DNA of 5,432 bases from Blastocatellia bacterium. Its GTDB lineage: Bacteria > Acidobacteriota > Blastocatellia > Chloracidobacteriales > JADJPF01. Numbering within the stretch: the first letter of the stretch is position 1; each line of letters opens with the position of its first letter. Positions 1 through 5,432 of this stretch are shown here, one piece after another. The position numbers and the translations under genes were made by a program. The DNA lies in NCBI GenBank assembly GCA_023265235.1, contig JAHFUF010000404.1:1-5432 (forward strand). The letters are read 5' to 3'. The notes under the pieces are model-generated. The model did no database searches and was not told where the DNA came from. It worked only from the letters and a program-made list of their open reading frames with translations.

Positions 1-880
1 GATTATTGAGAGAAACAGCAATGCTAGGGTGATTTTCCCCTAGTACTTTCTTACGAATCTCTAAAGCTTGAATATAAAGAGGTTCAGCTTTGGAGTAGTC
101 TTCTTTATTATAATAAAGAACTGCCAGAGCGTCGATAGAAGTAGCAGTATCAGGGTGATTTTCCCCTAGTATTTTCTTGCGAATCTCTAAAGCTTGAATG
201 TAAAGAGGTTCAGCTTTGGAGTAGTCTCCTTTTTTAGTGTAAAAAAGTGCCAGACTGTTTATAGAACTAGCAGTATCAGGATGATTATCGCCCAGTGCTT
301 TGCGAAAAATTTCTAAAGCTTGAATGTAAAGAGGTTCAGCTTTGGAGTAGTCTCCTTTTCTAAAATAAAGAAGTGCCAGACTGTTGATAGATAGAGCCGT
401 ATCACGGTGATTATCGCCTAATGCTTTTCTACGAATGTCCAAAGCTTGAATATAAAGAGATTCCGCTTTGGAGTAGTCTCCTTTATCGTAATAAAGATTT
501 GCTAGATTGTTTATAGAAGTAGCAGTAGTAGGATGATTATTTCCTAATACTTTTCTACGAGTGTCTAAAGCTTCAATAAAAAGAGGTTCAGCTTTGGGAT
601 AATCTCTTTTTCTATAATAAAGAAGCGCCAGATTGTTTATAGAAGTAGCAGTATTAGGATGATTATTTCCTAATGCTTTTCTACGAGTGTCTAAAGTTTG
701 GATGAAAAGAGGTTCAGCTTTGGAGTAGTCTCCTTTTGTAGAATAGAGAGTTGCCAGATTGTTGACACAACTAGCAGTGTAAGGATGGTTATCATCTAAT
801 ACTTTTCTACAAATATCTAAAGAGCGAAGGTAAAGAGGTTCAGCTTTTGAGTAGTCTCCTTTAAGAAAATAAATTCTCCC
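1..880 (-). repeat. Seven tandem 126-bp repeats encoding 42-residue TPR units
   Basis: The GDYSKAEP core (variants RDYPKAEP and EDYSKAEP) starts at residues 225, 267, 309, 351, 393, 435 and 477, exactly 42 residues apart. The seventh unit is cut by the window edge. At DNA level 186-233 and 312-359 are identical over 48 bases at a 126-base offset, and 60-107 is nearly the same. Units nearer the C-terminus are more alike than the first ones, which suggests recent copying within the array. The period is far too long, and spacer-like variable segments are absent, for a CRISPR array. Confidence 0.95.
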
Positions 881-1531
881 AAGACGAGTAAGGGCATTGG
901 CTTGAGGTACTAACTCTGAAACTCTTTCAAATTTCTCAATAGCTTCTTGGTACTTTGTTATGGCACTATCAAGTTTATTTTCTCCTTCTAATGATACTGC
1001 TTCACCTAAAGTATTAAAAGCATCAACACGATCTATATCATTTGATGTGGAAGTACGTAGCTCTACTAGCTTAGCTTCGTATTTGCCTGCATTAGCTGCT
1101 TTGTCTAAAGAGCGGACTTCTAAACGGTAGTTGCCGCTAGATTGAGAGATTAAGTAAATAGGCTCTGGGCCTTCTGTACCATTAGGGCTATCTACTTCAT
1201 AAACCTTTTCTCCTGAAGGGCTGAAGACTGTAGCCACAATGTCTATTCCTTTTTGCTCTACTACCAAATTTAAGTATTGATTTGCTTCTAGTTTTAGAGT
1301 GTAGGAGTGTGCTCCATCTCCTACTAGTTCTTGCTCTATTGCTTTGCCTAGAACTAGTTCGCCTTTGTCGCTGCTATTGCTAGCTACAGGATTTTGACTA
1401 GGGTTTATTAGGTTAGTTACAGGTTTAGGATTAGGGTAAGCGGTCATTCCTAAGGACAAGATTACGCTTATTAATAGTAAACATATATATTTAGAGCGTG
1501 ATAGGCTCAAAGTCTTTTGGATATGGGGCAT
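1..1531 (-). CDS. Exported TPR-repeat protein with PPC-like N-terminal domain (partial, C-terminus outside window)
   Basis: The frame is open from an ATG at 1531 to the left edge, giving 510 codons and no stop. An AGGAG (complement of 1541-1545) lies 9 bases before the ATG and fixes the start. Residues 1-31 look like a Sec signal peptide: a basic n-region, the hydrophobic stretch ICLLLISVILSLGM, and possible cleavage after MTA (about residue 31); no lipobox cysteine is seen. Residues about 56-158 form a beta-rich domain (QYLNLVVEQKGIDI, then SGNYRLEVRSL) resembling the PPC-like domain at the start of many acidobacterial TPR proteins. Residues about 168-212 look like a degenerate helical repeat. 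From residue 218 there are seven 42-residue TPRs of kinesin-light-chain type, with the core GDYSKAEPLYIQALEI and the linker LGDNHPDTA. It is probably a periplasmic or secreted protein-protein interaction scaffold. In related proteins a C-terminal CHAT protease-like domain often follows, but that part is not visible, so the function is unassigned. Confidence 0.9.
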   Translation of the reverse strand, partial: MPHIQKTLSLSRSKYICLLLISVILSLGMTAYPNPKPVTNLINPSQNPVASNSSDKGELVLGKAIEQELVGDGAHSYTLKLEANQYLNLVVEQKGIDIVATVFSPSGEKVYEVDSPNGTEGPEPIYLISQSSGNYRLEVRSLDKAANAGKYEAKLVELRTSTSNDIDRVDAFNTLGEAVSLEGENKLDSAITKYQEAIEKFERVSELVPQANALTRLGRIYFLKGDYSKAEPLYLRSLDICRKVLDDNHPYTASCVNNLATLYSTKGDYSKAEPLFIQTLDTRRKALGNNHPNTATSINNLALLYYRKRDYPKAEPLFIEALDTRRKVLGNNHPTTATSINNLANLYYDKGDYSKAESLYIQALDIRRKALGDNHRDTALSINSLALLYFRKGDYSKAEPLYIQALEIFRKALGDNHPDTASSINSLALFYTKKGDYSKAEPLYIQALEIRKKILGENHPDTATSIDALAVLYYNKEDYSKAEPLYIQALEIRKKVLGENHPSIAVSLNN

Positions 1532-1558
1532 TGTGGGCTTCTCCTAAATTATTTGCAA

Positions 1559-1587
1559 AGTATCATTGTTTTAATACTACGGTTGAA
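1559..1587 (-). promoter_or_regulatory. Possible sigma70-type promoter for the TPR gene
   Basis: Read on the minus strand, TTCAAC (complement of 1582-1587) is followed after exactly 17 bases by GATACT (complement of 1559-1564). The match to TTGACA/TATAAT is 3/6 and 4/6. It would start transcription about 20-25 bases before the ATG at 1531, leaving room for the AGGAG ribosome site. In AT-rich DNA such matches occur by chance, so this is only a candidate. Confidence 0.3.
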
Positions 1588-1597
1588 TTATTTCTAG

Positions 1598-1825
1598 ATG
1601 CTGAAATACTCTATATGTTTAGACAACAGACTAAATCCGGTTGCCGAAGGACTACAACACTTAGAAAAAAGGTTATTGCCATTTACAAAAGTAGTCCATC
1701 ACTCGCACAATAGACTACTTCCGTTTGTAAAACTAGTTCGTCACTCAAAAAATAAACTAAACCTTTATACTAAAAAGCTTCGTCCTTCACAAAATAGACC
1801 TCTTCAGAGCATAGAACCTAGCTAA
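1598..1825 (+). CDS. Small basic protein made of 14-residue repeats (hypothetical)
   Basis: The 75-codon frame runs from ATG 1598 to TAA 1823-1825, and an in-frame TAG directly precedes the ATG. From residue 11 the protein is built of 14-residue units: RLNPVAEGLQHLEK, RLLPFTKVVHHSHN, RLLPFVKLVRHSKN, KLNLYTKKLRPSQN and a partial RPLQSIEPS. The second and third units share 10 of 14 residues; six of their codon differences are synonymous and four change the residue, which favours selection on the protein. The product is rich in Lys, Arg and His, with no signal peptide or membrane segment. No Shine-Dalgarno sequence is evident, which weakens the case. A hairpin with a T-tract overlaps the stop codon and could be its terminator. 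I do not recognise the family. It could also be a decayed piece of a longer repeat protein. The frame starts upstream of the divergent TPR gene, so the two share a short promoter region. Confidence 0.42.
   Translation: MLKYSICLDNRLNPVAEGLQHLEKRLLPFTKVVHHSHNRLLPFVKLVRHSKNKLNLYTKKLRPSQNRPLQSIEPS
1628..1822 (+). repeat. Degenerate 42-bp tandem repeats (four units plus a partial one)
   Basis: Units lie at 1628-1669, 1670-1711, 1712-1753, 1754-1795 and a partial one at 1796-1822, all in step with the reading frame that starts at 1598. Units 1670-1711 and 1712-1753 differ at 13 of 42 bases. Recurrent positions are an initial Arg/Lys codon, AAA as the seventh codon, and AAT as the last codon of three units. 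The first and last units are the most diverged. Confidence 0.7.
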
Positions 1826-2008
1826 CTCATTAGTTAGTTTTGTTTTGAGTTTCTCTGCTGGCTTATGTTTAACCGTCTTTTGTGCAATATTTACTGTTTG
1901 AAATATTATTCCAAATAAATTCATTGCTTTCAATTTCATTCCTATTGCTGCCAGTACTGCATATGGCGAGTAGCGACTCTTTTGCTTTTCTGTTTTAATC
2001 TTTTTCAT
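1787..2008 (-). pseudogene. Truncated DDE transposase remnant (N-terminal fragment)
   Basis: A 73-codon minus-strand frame begins at ATG 2008. Its first ~55 residues, including SRYSPYAVLAAIGMKL and the stretch IAQKTVKHKPAEKL, resemble the start of IS4-like DDE transposases, in which a line of the type 'QKTVKHxPxEKL' is normally followed by a conserved 'DAFITILAGAHG' segment. Here that segment is missing: after EKL (about position 1848) the sequence passes through the hairpin at 1820-1839 and into the small repeat ORF on the other strand. None of the catalytic DDE region is present, so it cannot be an active transposase. The family assignment rests on recalled motif similarity, not a search. 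It may be expressed as a short peptide, but a decayed insertion-sequence end is more likely. Confidence 0.5.
1820..1846 (+). terminator. Probable intrinsic terminator after the 14-residue-repeat ORF
   Basis: Bases 1820-1827 (AGCTAACT) pair with 1832-1839 (AGTTAGTT), including one G-T pair, around the loop CATT. The 3' arm runs directly into TTTTGTTTT (1838-1846). The stem is AT-rich, so it is weak, but the T-tract is present only in the plus direction. The stop codon of the small ORF (1823-1825) lies in the 5' arm. Confidence 0.5.
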
Positions 2009-2238
2009 CTGGGATGTTTCTCTTGTTGTGATTTGGTTGTTTTTCCTTCACTACAGATTACAGATAGGATTCATCCTTTTCTTTTTCAACTCTATTTTGC
2101 TGACACCTGCATATTGCTTCTAATTTGGGCTAAACTTGGGTAGTTAAAAGAGCTTACAACTATATTCAAAAACTTAGCTTAGCTTTTTAATATTAGCTTA
2201 TTTATAAAATTATTTGATCTTGAACTAGCATATAGAAC
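2009..2238. other. AT-rich intergenic stretch, probably including the outer end of the insertion-sequence remnant
   Basis: No convincing gene, RNA or repeat array is seen. If the frame ending at 2008 is a transposase fragment, the element's left end should lie in this stretch, perhaps near 2090-2120, but no matching inverted repeat or target-site duplication could be identified because the opposite end is lost. A few short AT-rich motifs (TTAGCT repeated around 2175-2205) look like low-complexity sequence. Confidence 0.4.
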
Positions 2239-2267
2239 TTGGCAATTAGAAAAATCCTCGCTACACT
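2239..2267 (+). promoter_or_regulatory. Probable sigma70-type promoter for tsaB-rimI
   Basis: TTGGCA at 2239-2244 (5/6 match to TTGACA) is followed after 17 bases by TACACT at 2262-2267 (4/6 match to TATAAT). Transcription would start near 2274, giving a leader of only about 15 bases before ATG 2289. That fits the absence of a strong Shine-Dalgarno sequence there. Confidence 0.4.
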
Positions 2268-2288
2268 ATCCCCTTTAATTGAAAAGAC

Positions 2289-3098
2289 ATGACAGAAACA
2301 AACAAAGATAAATCAACACCATTAATTTTAGCCATTGATACAACTTCTTCTCGTGCCAGTATGGCTATAAGCAGAGGACAAAACCTAATTGCTGAACTAG
2401 GGATCATTGGTAATGAAAGACGCTCTACCAATCTACTCAGTGAAATAGATTGGTTGTTAACACGCACAGGTATTACCATCAATGATATTGCTGCTTTTGG
2501 CGTTTTAGTTGGGCCAGGAGGTTTTACTGGGCTACGAGTAGGACTAGCTACTATTAAAGGGTTTGCTCATGCACTTGGTAGGCCAATAATAGCAATGAAG
2601 TCTACCGAAGTAATCGCTCGTGCTTGTGGAGTAAGTGCTATTACTTGTGTGTTACTTGATGCGCATCGTGGTGAGGTTTTTCTAGAGCTTTTTACTGTTG
2701 ATAATAATGGACATCCAACAGAGCTTTCTGAACTAACTATTGCAAAAATAGATCAAGTTTTCCCTCTAGTTTACGAATATCAAAAATCAGAAAATTTATC
2801 AGGAGTCGTTTTTGCTGGTGATGGCGTGGAACTCTATGAGCAACAACTACTAAAATTTACTAGTGATAATAAAATTTTTGCTCAGAAAGCAAAACTCTTG
2901 ACAACAAACCGCTTAGGGTGGATATTACACAAAAGAGTAGCTTTTCTTGCTCCAGAAGCAGCACTTTATGCACAGGAAAAATTTTCTCAGGGTCAGACTC
3001 TATCAGCAAGCGAGTTGTCTGCTTATTATGTTCGTCCAGCCGAAGCAGAGATTAAATTACAATTAGGTTTAATTGGAAAAAAGAAAGCCGATCTATAA
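2289..3098 (+). CDS. tsaB: tRNA threonylcarbamoyladenosine biosynthesis protein TsaB
   Basis: TsaB (YeaZ) is the non-catalytic ASKHA-fold partner of TsaD. With TsaE they transfer the threonylcarbamoyl group made by TsaC onto A37 of ANN-decoding tRNAs in the cytoplasm. The 269-residue product shows the N-terminal strand LAIDTTSSRASMAI (14-27) and the family hallmark GPGGFTGLRVGLATIKGFA (75-93), then a variable C-terminal half ending in AYYVRPAEAEIK (245-256), as in other TsaB proteins. It is somewhat longer than the 231-residue E. coli protein, mainly in the C-terminal half and tail. The usual 'HS' of the 'RRHSExLLP' segment reads ST here (RRSTNLL, 44-50). ATG 2289 is preferred because the ASKHA strand begins soon after it; the ribosome site is weak. 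rimI follows 27 bases after its stop, a pairing common in bacteria. tsaD and tsaE are not in the window. Confidence 0.95.
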   Translation: MTETNKDKSTPLILAIDTTSSRASMAISRGQNLIAELGIIGNERRSTNLLSEIDWLLTRTGITINDIAAFGVLVGPGGFTGLRVGLATIKGFAHALGRPIIAMKSTEVIARACGVSAITCVLLDAHRGEVFLELFTVDNNGHPTELSELTIAKIDQVFPLVYEYQKSENLSGVVFAGDGVELYEQQLLKFTSDNKIFAQKAKLLTTNRLGWILHKRVAFLAPEAALYAQEKFSQGQTLSASELSAYYVRPAEAEIKLQLGLIGKKKADL

Positions 3099-3125
3099 AA
3101 CTAATTTATCTTGAGAAGTAACTTT

Positions 3126-3626
3126 ATGTCTGTTGTCAAAGCCATACCAGAAGATTTACATTTAATAAAATATGAAATTACTCAGATGATGGAAGCAGAC
3201 CTTAATGAAGTAGTTGAGCTAGAAGAAGCTAGTGGGCTAAGCCGTTGGGGTTATGAATCATACCGCCAAGAGTTGTTTAATAATCCAACTTCTATTATGC
3301 GTACTGCACGAGGTATTACACCTGTAACTATTTACCGTAGAATATTAGGGTTTGTTGCTTCACGAGTAATTTGTGATGAATTACATATTAATAACGTCGC
3401 TACACACCCTACTTTTCGACGTATCCGAATAGGAACAGCACTAATGGAAGCGGTAATTAAGGAAAGTCGTATCTATGGTGCGCGACGTTGCTTATTAGAA
3501 GTAAGAGCCAGTAATGTATCAGCCCAGGTTCTTTATAAAAAAATGGATTTTGAAATCATTGGTCGTCGTCGTGATTACTATACAATACCGATGGAAGATG
3601 CTTTGGTAATGCAGTTTTTATATTAA
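3126..3626 (+). CDS. rimI: RimI-type N-alpha-acetyltransferase (GNAT family)
   Basis: The product resembles RimI, which acetylates the N-terminal alanine of ribosomal protein S18 using acetyl-CoA. The start is taken as ATG 3126, because GAGAAG (3113-3118) sits 7 bases upstream; an in-frame TTG at 3111 overlaps that site and has none of its own. With this start the protein has 166 residues. The GNAT core is clear: LHINNVATHP (86-95), the acetyl-CoA loop at 98-106, LLEVRASN (123-130) with the Glu equivalent to catalytic E103 of E. coli RimI (E125), then LYKKMDF with the Tyr equivalent to Y115 (Y137), and the C-terminal RRRDYYTIPMEDALVMQ. The loop reads RRIRIGTAL, where families normally have R/Q-x-x-G-x-G, so the first glycine is Arg101. 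The ~23 residues before the GNAT start add a short extension. It is probably co-transcribed with tsaB. Confidence 0.9.
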   Translation: MSVVKAIPEDLHLIKYEITQMMEADLNEVVELEEASGLSRWGYESYRQELFNNPTSIMRTARGITPVTIYRRILGFVASRVICDELHINNVATHPTFRRIRIGTALMEAVIKESRIYGARRCLLEVRASNVSAQVLYKKMDFEIIGRRRDYYTIPMEDALVMQFLY

Positions 3627-3685
3627 TTAAATACACATGAAATTTGCTTTGTAACTTGTTGCTTCTAAAAAAACATTAAGTTTTT

Positions 3686-3742
3686 AATGCCCTGTTAGGG
3701 GCATTTGACAATAGCCCAGTGATTTATCTCTGGGCGGGGCTA
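3686..3742 (+). repeat. Two-hairpin element before aroC (REP-like repeat or leader structure)
   Basis: Hairpin 1 pairs AATGCCC (3686-3692) with GGGCATT (3699-3705) around TGTTAG. After the spacer TGACAATA, hairpin 2 pairs GCCCAG (3714-3719) with CTGGGC (3730-3735); a T-T mismatch and the pairs GA/TC extend it to the loop TTTA. An alternative pairing joins TAGCCC (3712-3717) to GGGCTA (3737-3742), which excludes hairpin 2. Neither hairpin has a downstream T-tract, so it is not a standard terminator. The order of hairpin, 'TTTGACAATAGCCC' and 'GATTTATC' loop resembles dispersed intergenic repeats I recall from several environmental bacterial genomes. That is memory, not a search, and copy number is unknown from one window. 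Confidence 0.5.
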
Positions 3743-3755
3743 CCTAAAACACATC

Positions 3756-4931
3756 ATGATTTTTCGTTTTACTACTGCTGGTGAATCACATGGAAAGGCT
3801 TTAGTTGCTCTTATTGAAGGGCTTCCAGCAGGGCTTCAGGTAGATGTGGATTTTATTAACCAACAACTTTGGCGACGTCAACAAGGATATGGGCGTGGTC
3901 ATCGCATGAAAATTGAGTCAGATAAAGTAGAGGTGATTTCTGGTGTACGACATGGATTTACACTTGGTTCTCCAATAGCTTTGATGATTAATAACAAGGA
4001 CTTCGCTAGTTGGCAAGAAGTAATGTCTACAGAAGCCGTAGATATTCTAGATGAAAAGCGCGCTAGACGGCTTAAACGCCCACGCCCAGGACATGCAGAC
4101 TTAGCTGGTGGGCTAAAGTTTCAAACCCATGATCTAAGAGATATACTAGAGCGTTCTAGTGCTAGAGAAACTGCCGCTAGAGTTGCTGTAGGTGCTTTTG
4201 CAAAATTACTCCTTAAAGCCTTTGAAATTGAGGTTGCTAGCCATGTAGTGATGCTTGGTGGTATTCCAGACAATCCTATTTTAGCTAGTTGGGAAGAAAT
4301 TGCTAACATCCAACAAGATACTCAACTAAGGTGTGTTGATAAAGAAATTACAGAAAAAATGTTACGACATATTGACCAAGCAAAAGAAGCGGGAGACACT
4401 TTGGGGGGGGTTTTTGAAGTAGTAGCTAGAAATATCCCTATTGGATTAGGGTCTCATACCCAATGGGATTTGCGTTTAGATGGGTTACTTGCTCAAGCAG
4501 TAATGGCAATTCAAGCGGTAAAAGCTGTAGAAATTGGCGAAGGTATACAAGGCGCAAGTTTGCCAGGGTCGAAATTTCATGATGAAATTGGTTATAATAA
4601 AGAGAGAAAACAGTTTATTCGCACAACCAATCGTGCTGGCGGTATTGAAGGTGGAATATCTAATGGGGAAGAAATTCGAGTACGTGGTTACTTAAAACCT
4701 ATTTCTACGCTACGAAAACCTTTGCAAAGTGTTGATATTGATACAAAAGAACTTTCTTCTGCCGCTTTTGAACGTTCTGATATTACTGCTGTACCAGCTG
4801 CAGGGGTGATTGGTGAAGCAGTTGTAGCAATTGTTTTAGTAGATGCGATGCGTAAGAAATTTGGAGGAGATTCATTAAAAGAAATGCAGCAAAATTTCTT
4901 AAGCTATCAGAAAGGGTTATCTAATTATTAA
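3756..4931 (+). CDS. aroC: Chorismate synthase
   Basis: AroC catalyses the last step of the shikimate pathway: elimination of phosphate from 5-enolpyruvylshikimate-3-phosphate to give chorismate, with reduced FMN as cofactor. The 391-residue product is complete and carries every family signature: FTTAGESHG (5-13, catalytic-type His12), RRQQGYGRGHRM (40-51), RPGHADLAGGLKF (110-122, His113), RDILERSSARETAARVAVGA (128-147), NRAGGIEGGISNGEEI (292-307) and ERSDITAVPAAGVIGEA (339-355, with the conserved Asp342). Length is at the upper end of the usual 350-390 range. ATG 3756 fits because the first signature begins at residue 5. No clear Shine-Dalgarno precedes it; a GGGG lies about 16 bases upstream inside the hairpin element, so initiation may depend on that structure. 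A G8 run at 4403-4410 lies in the codons for LGGV (216-219) and keeps the frame intact. def follows 46 bases after the stop. Confidence 0.98.
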   Translation: MIFRFTTAGESHGKALVALIEGLPAGLQVDVDFINQQLWRRQQGYGRGHRMKIESDKVEVISGVRHGFTLGSPIALMINNKDFASWQEVMSTEAVDILDEKRARRLKRPRPGHADLAGGLKFQTHDLRDILERSSARETAARVAVGAFAKLLLKAFEIEVASHVVMLGGIPDNPILASWEEIANIQQDTQLRCVDKEITEKMLRHIDQAKEAGDTLGGVFEVVARNIPIGLGSHTQWDLRLDGLLAQAVMAIQAVKAVEIGEGIQGASLPGSKFHDEIGYNKERKQFIRTTNRAGGIEGGISNGEEIRVRGYLKPISTLRKPLQSVDIDTKELSSAAFERSDITAVPAAGVIGEAVVAIVLVDAMRKKFGGDSLKEMQQNFLSYQKGLSNY

Positions 4932-4952
4932 TAGCCTATAATCTATAGGCTG
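4932..4952 (+). other. Intercistronic hairpin between aroC and def
   Basis: AGCCTATA (4933-4940) and TATAGGCT (4944-4951) form a perfect 8-bp stem with the 3-base loop ATC, extendable by a T-G pair (4932/4952). It begins directly after the aroC stop. No T-tract follows, so it is unlikely to be a full terminator. It could be an mRNA processing or stability hairpin that sets the relative levels of aroC and def. Confidence 0.45.
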
Positions 4953-4977
4953 CTAGGTTAAGTGATTAAGGTGATTT

Positions 4978-5432
4978 ATGATTTTACCAATAGTTAAATA
5001 TGGCGATCCAGTTTTAATGAAAAAAGCTACTCTAGTGACTGAATTTAATCAAGAGTTACGTCAATTGGTAGCAGATATGTTTGAAACTATGTATGCTGCC
5101 CCTGGCGTTGGGTTAGCAGCACCACAAGTAGGAGTCTCCAAACGTTTGTTTGTGATAGATTGCTCTGGCGGAAAGAACCCAGAAGAAAAATTAGCATTAA
5201 TTAATCCAGAAATTCTTAGCATTGAAGGCAAACAAATGGGCGATGAAGGCTGTTTAAGCTTTCCTAATATTTATTTTGAAGTGGCTCGTCCTAAACGTGT
5301 TGTGGTTCGTGCTTTTGATGTTGATGGTAAAGAATTTATTATTGATTCAATGGATTTGACGGCTCGTTGTATTGTGCATGAAAATGATCATCTTGATGGG
5401 GAACTGTTTATTAAATTCCTTGGGCCAATAAA
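4978..5432 (+). CDS. def: Peptide deformylase (partial, C-terminus outside window)
   Basis: Def removes the formyl group from the N-terminal methionine of nascent proteins at the ribosome, using a bound metal, usually Fe2+. 151 codons are visible from ATG 4978, and the frame is open at the right edge; full-length family members have about 165-190 residues, so only a short tail is missing. All three motifs are present: GVGLAAPQVG (43-52, with Gln50), EGCLSFP (90-96, metal ligand Cys92) and HENDHLDG (134-141, metal ligands His134 and His138, catalytic Glu135). The ribosome site AAGGTGA (4968-4974) is close to the ATG and supports the start. The N-terminus MILPIVKYGDPVL is typical. It is probably translated from the same mRNA as aroC. 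In many bacteria def is followed by fmt, which would lie beyond the window here; that is an expectation, not an observation. Confidence 0.97.
   Translation, partial: MILPIVKYGDPVLMKKATLVTEFNQELRQLVADMFETMYAAPGVGLAAPQVGVSKRLFVIDCSGGKNPEEKLALINPEILSIEGKQMGDEGCLSFPNIYFEVARPKRVVVRAFDVDGKEFIIDSMDLTARCIVHENDHLDGELFIKFLGPI

Noticed and set aside
1..880. CRISPR-like array because of regular repeats
   Set aside because: The 126-base period is fully coding, translates to TPRs and has no unique spacers.
1498..1713. Plus-strand open frame of 71 codons
   Set aside because: It covers the start of the minus-strand TPR gene and runs out of frame through the 42-bp repeats; no ribosome site or codon signal supports it.
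2261..2482. Minus-strand open frame opposite the tsaB start
   Set aside because: It lies antisense to the conserved N-terminal ASKHA region of tsaB and has no recognisable content.
3111..3125. TTG start for rimI adding five residues
   Set aside because: The sequence GAGAAG just inside this extension is well placed as the ribosome site for ATG 3126, and no such site precedes the TTG.
3686..3705. Intrinsic terminator after rimI
   Set aside because: The hairpin is good, but only three T follow it on the plus strand, and on the minus strand the flank is A-rich.
3705..3710. Perfect -35 hexamer TTGACA upstream of aroC
   Set aside because: No acceptable -10 hexamer lies 16-18 bases downstream (the region is CTCTGG), and the motif is part of the two-hairpin element.
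4121..4309. Minus-strand open frame inside aroC
   Set aside because: It is antisense to the SARET signature of chorismate synthase, whose coding frame is certain.
4403..4410. Frameshift in aroC at the G8 run
   Set aside because: The frame is continuous through the tract and the conserved motifs on both sides are in the same frame.

Overview
The window is AT-rich bacterial chromosomal DNA with compact housekeeping genes. The best guess at its source is a low-GC member of the Acidobacteriota, near class Blastocatellia. This is an inference from recalled resemblance: the secreted protein on the left has an N-terminal beta domain followed by 42-residue TPRs, an architecture I associate with that group. 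No search was possible.

Left part (1-1531, minus strand): the N-terminal 510 codons of a large exported TPR protein. It has a signal peptide, a PPC-like beta domain and seven 42-residue TPRs encoded by 126-bp tandem repeats. The gene runs off the left edge, and a C-terminal effector domain such as CHAT could lie outside the window.

Middle part (about 1532-2288) is accessory or intergenic. It holds a small plus-strand ORF built from a 14-residue (42-bp) repeat that looks conserved at protein level and ends in a hairpin plus T-tract. Facing it is a minus-strand remnant that resembles the first ~55 residues of a DDE transposase. The rest is AT-rich DNA with a likely promoter for the next gene.

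Right part (2289-5432, plus strand) is a housekeeping run: tsaB (partner protein for tRNA t6A synthesis), rimI (GNAT N-alpha-acetyltransferase), aroC (chorismate synthase) and def (peptide deformylase, cut by the right edge). tsaB and rimI are 27 bases apart from stop to preferred start, and aroC and def 46 bases, so each pair is probably co-transcribed. A 129-base gap between rimI and aroC carries a two-hairpin element that could be a dispersed REP-like repeat or a leader structure. The run combines tRNA modification, N-terminal processing of new proteins (deformylation, acetylation) and the last shared step of aromatic biosynthesis.

The items most worth a second look are the 14-residue repeat ORF with its terminator, the two-hairpin element before aroC, the near-identical TPR units, and an Arg replacing the first loop glycine in RimI.
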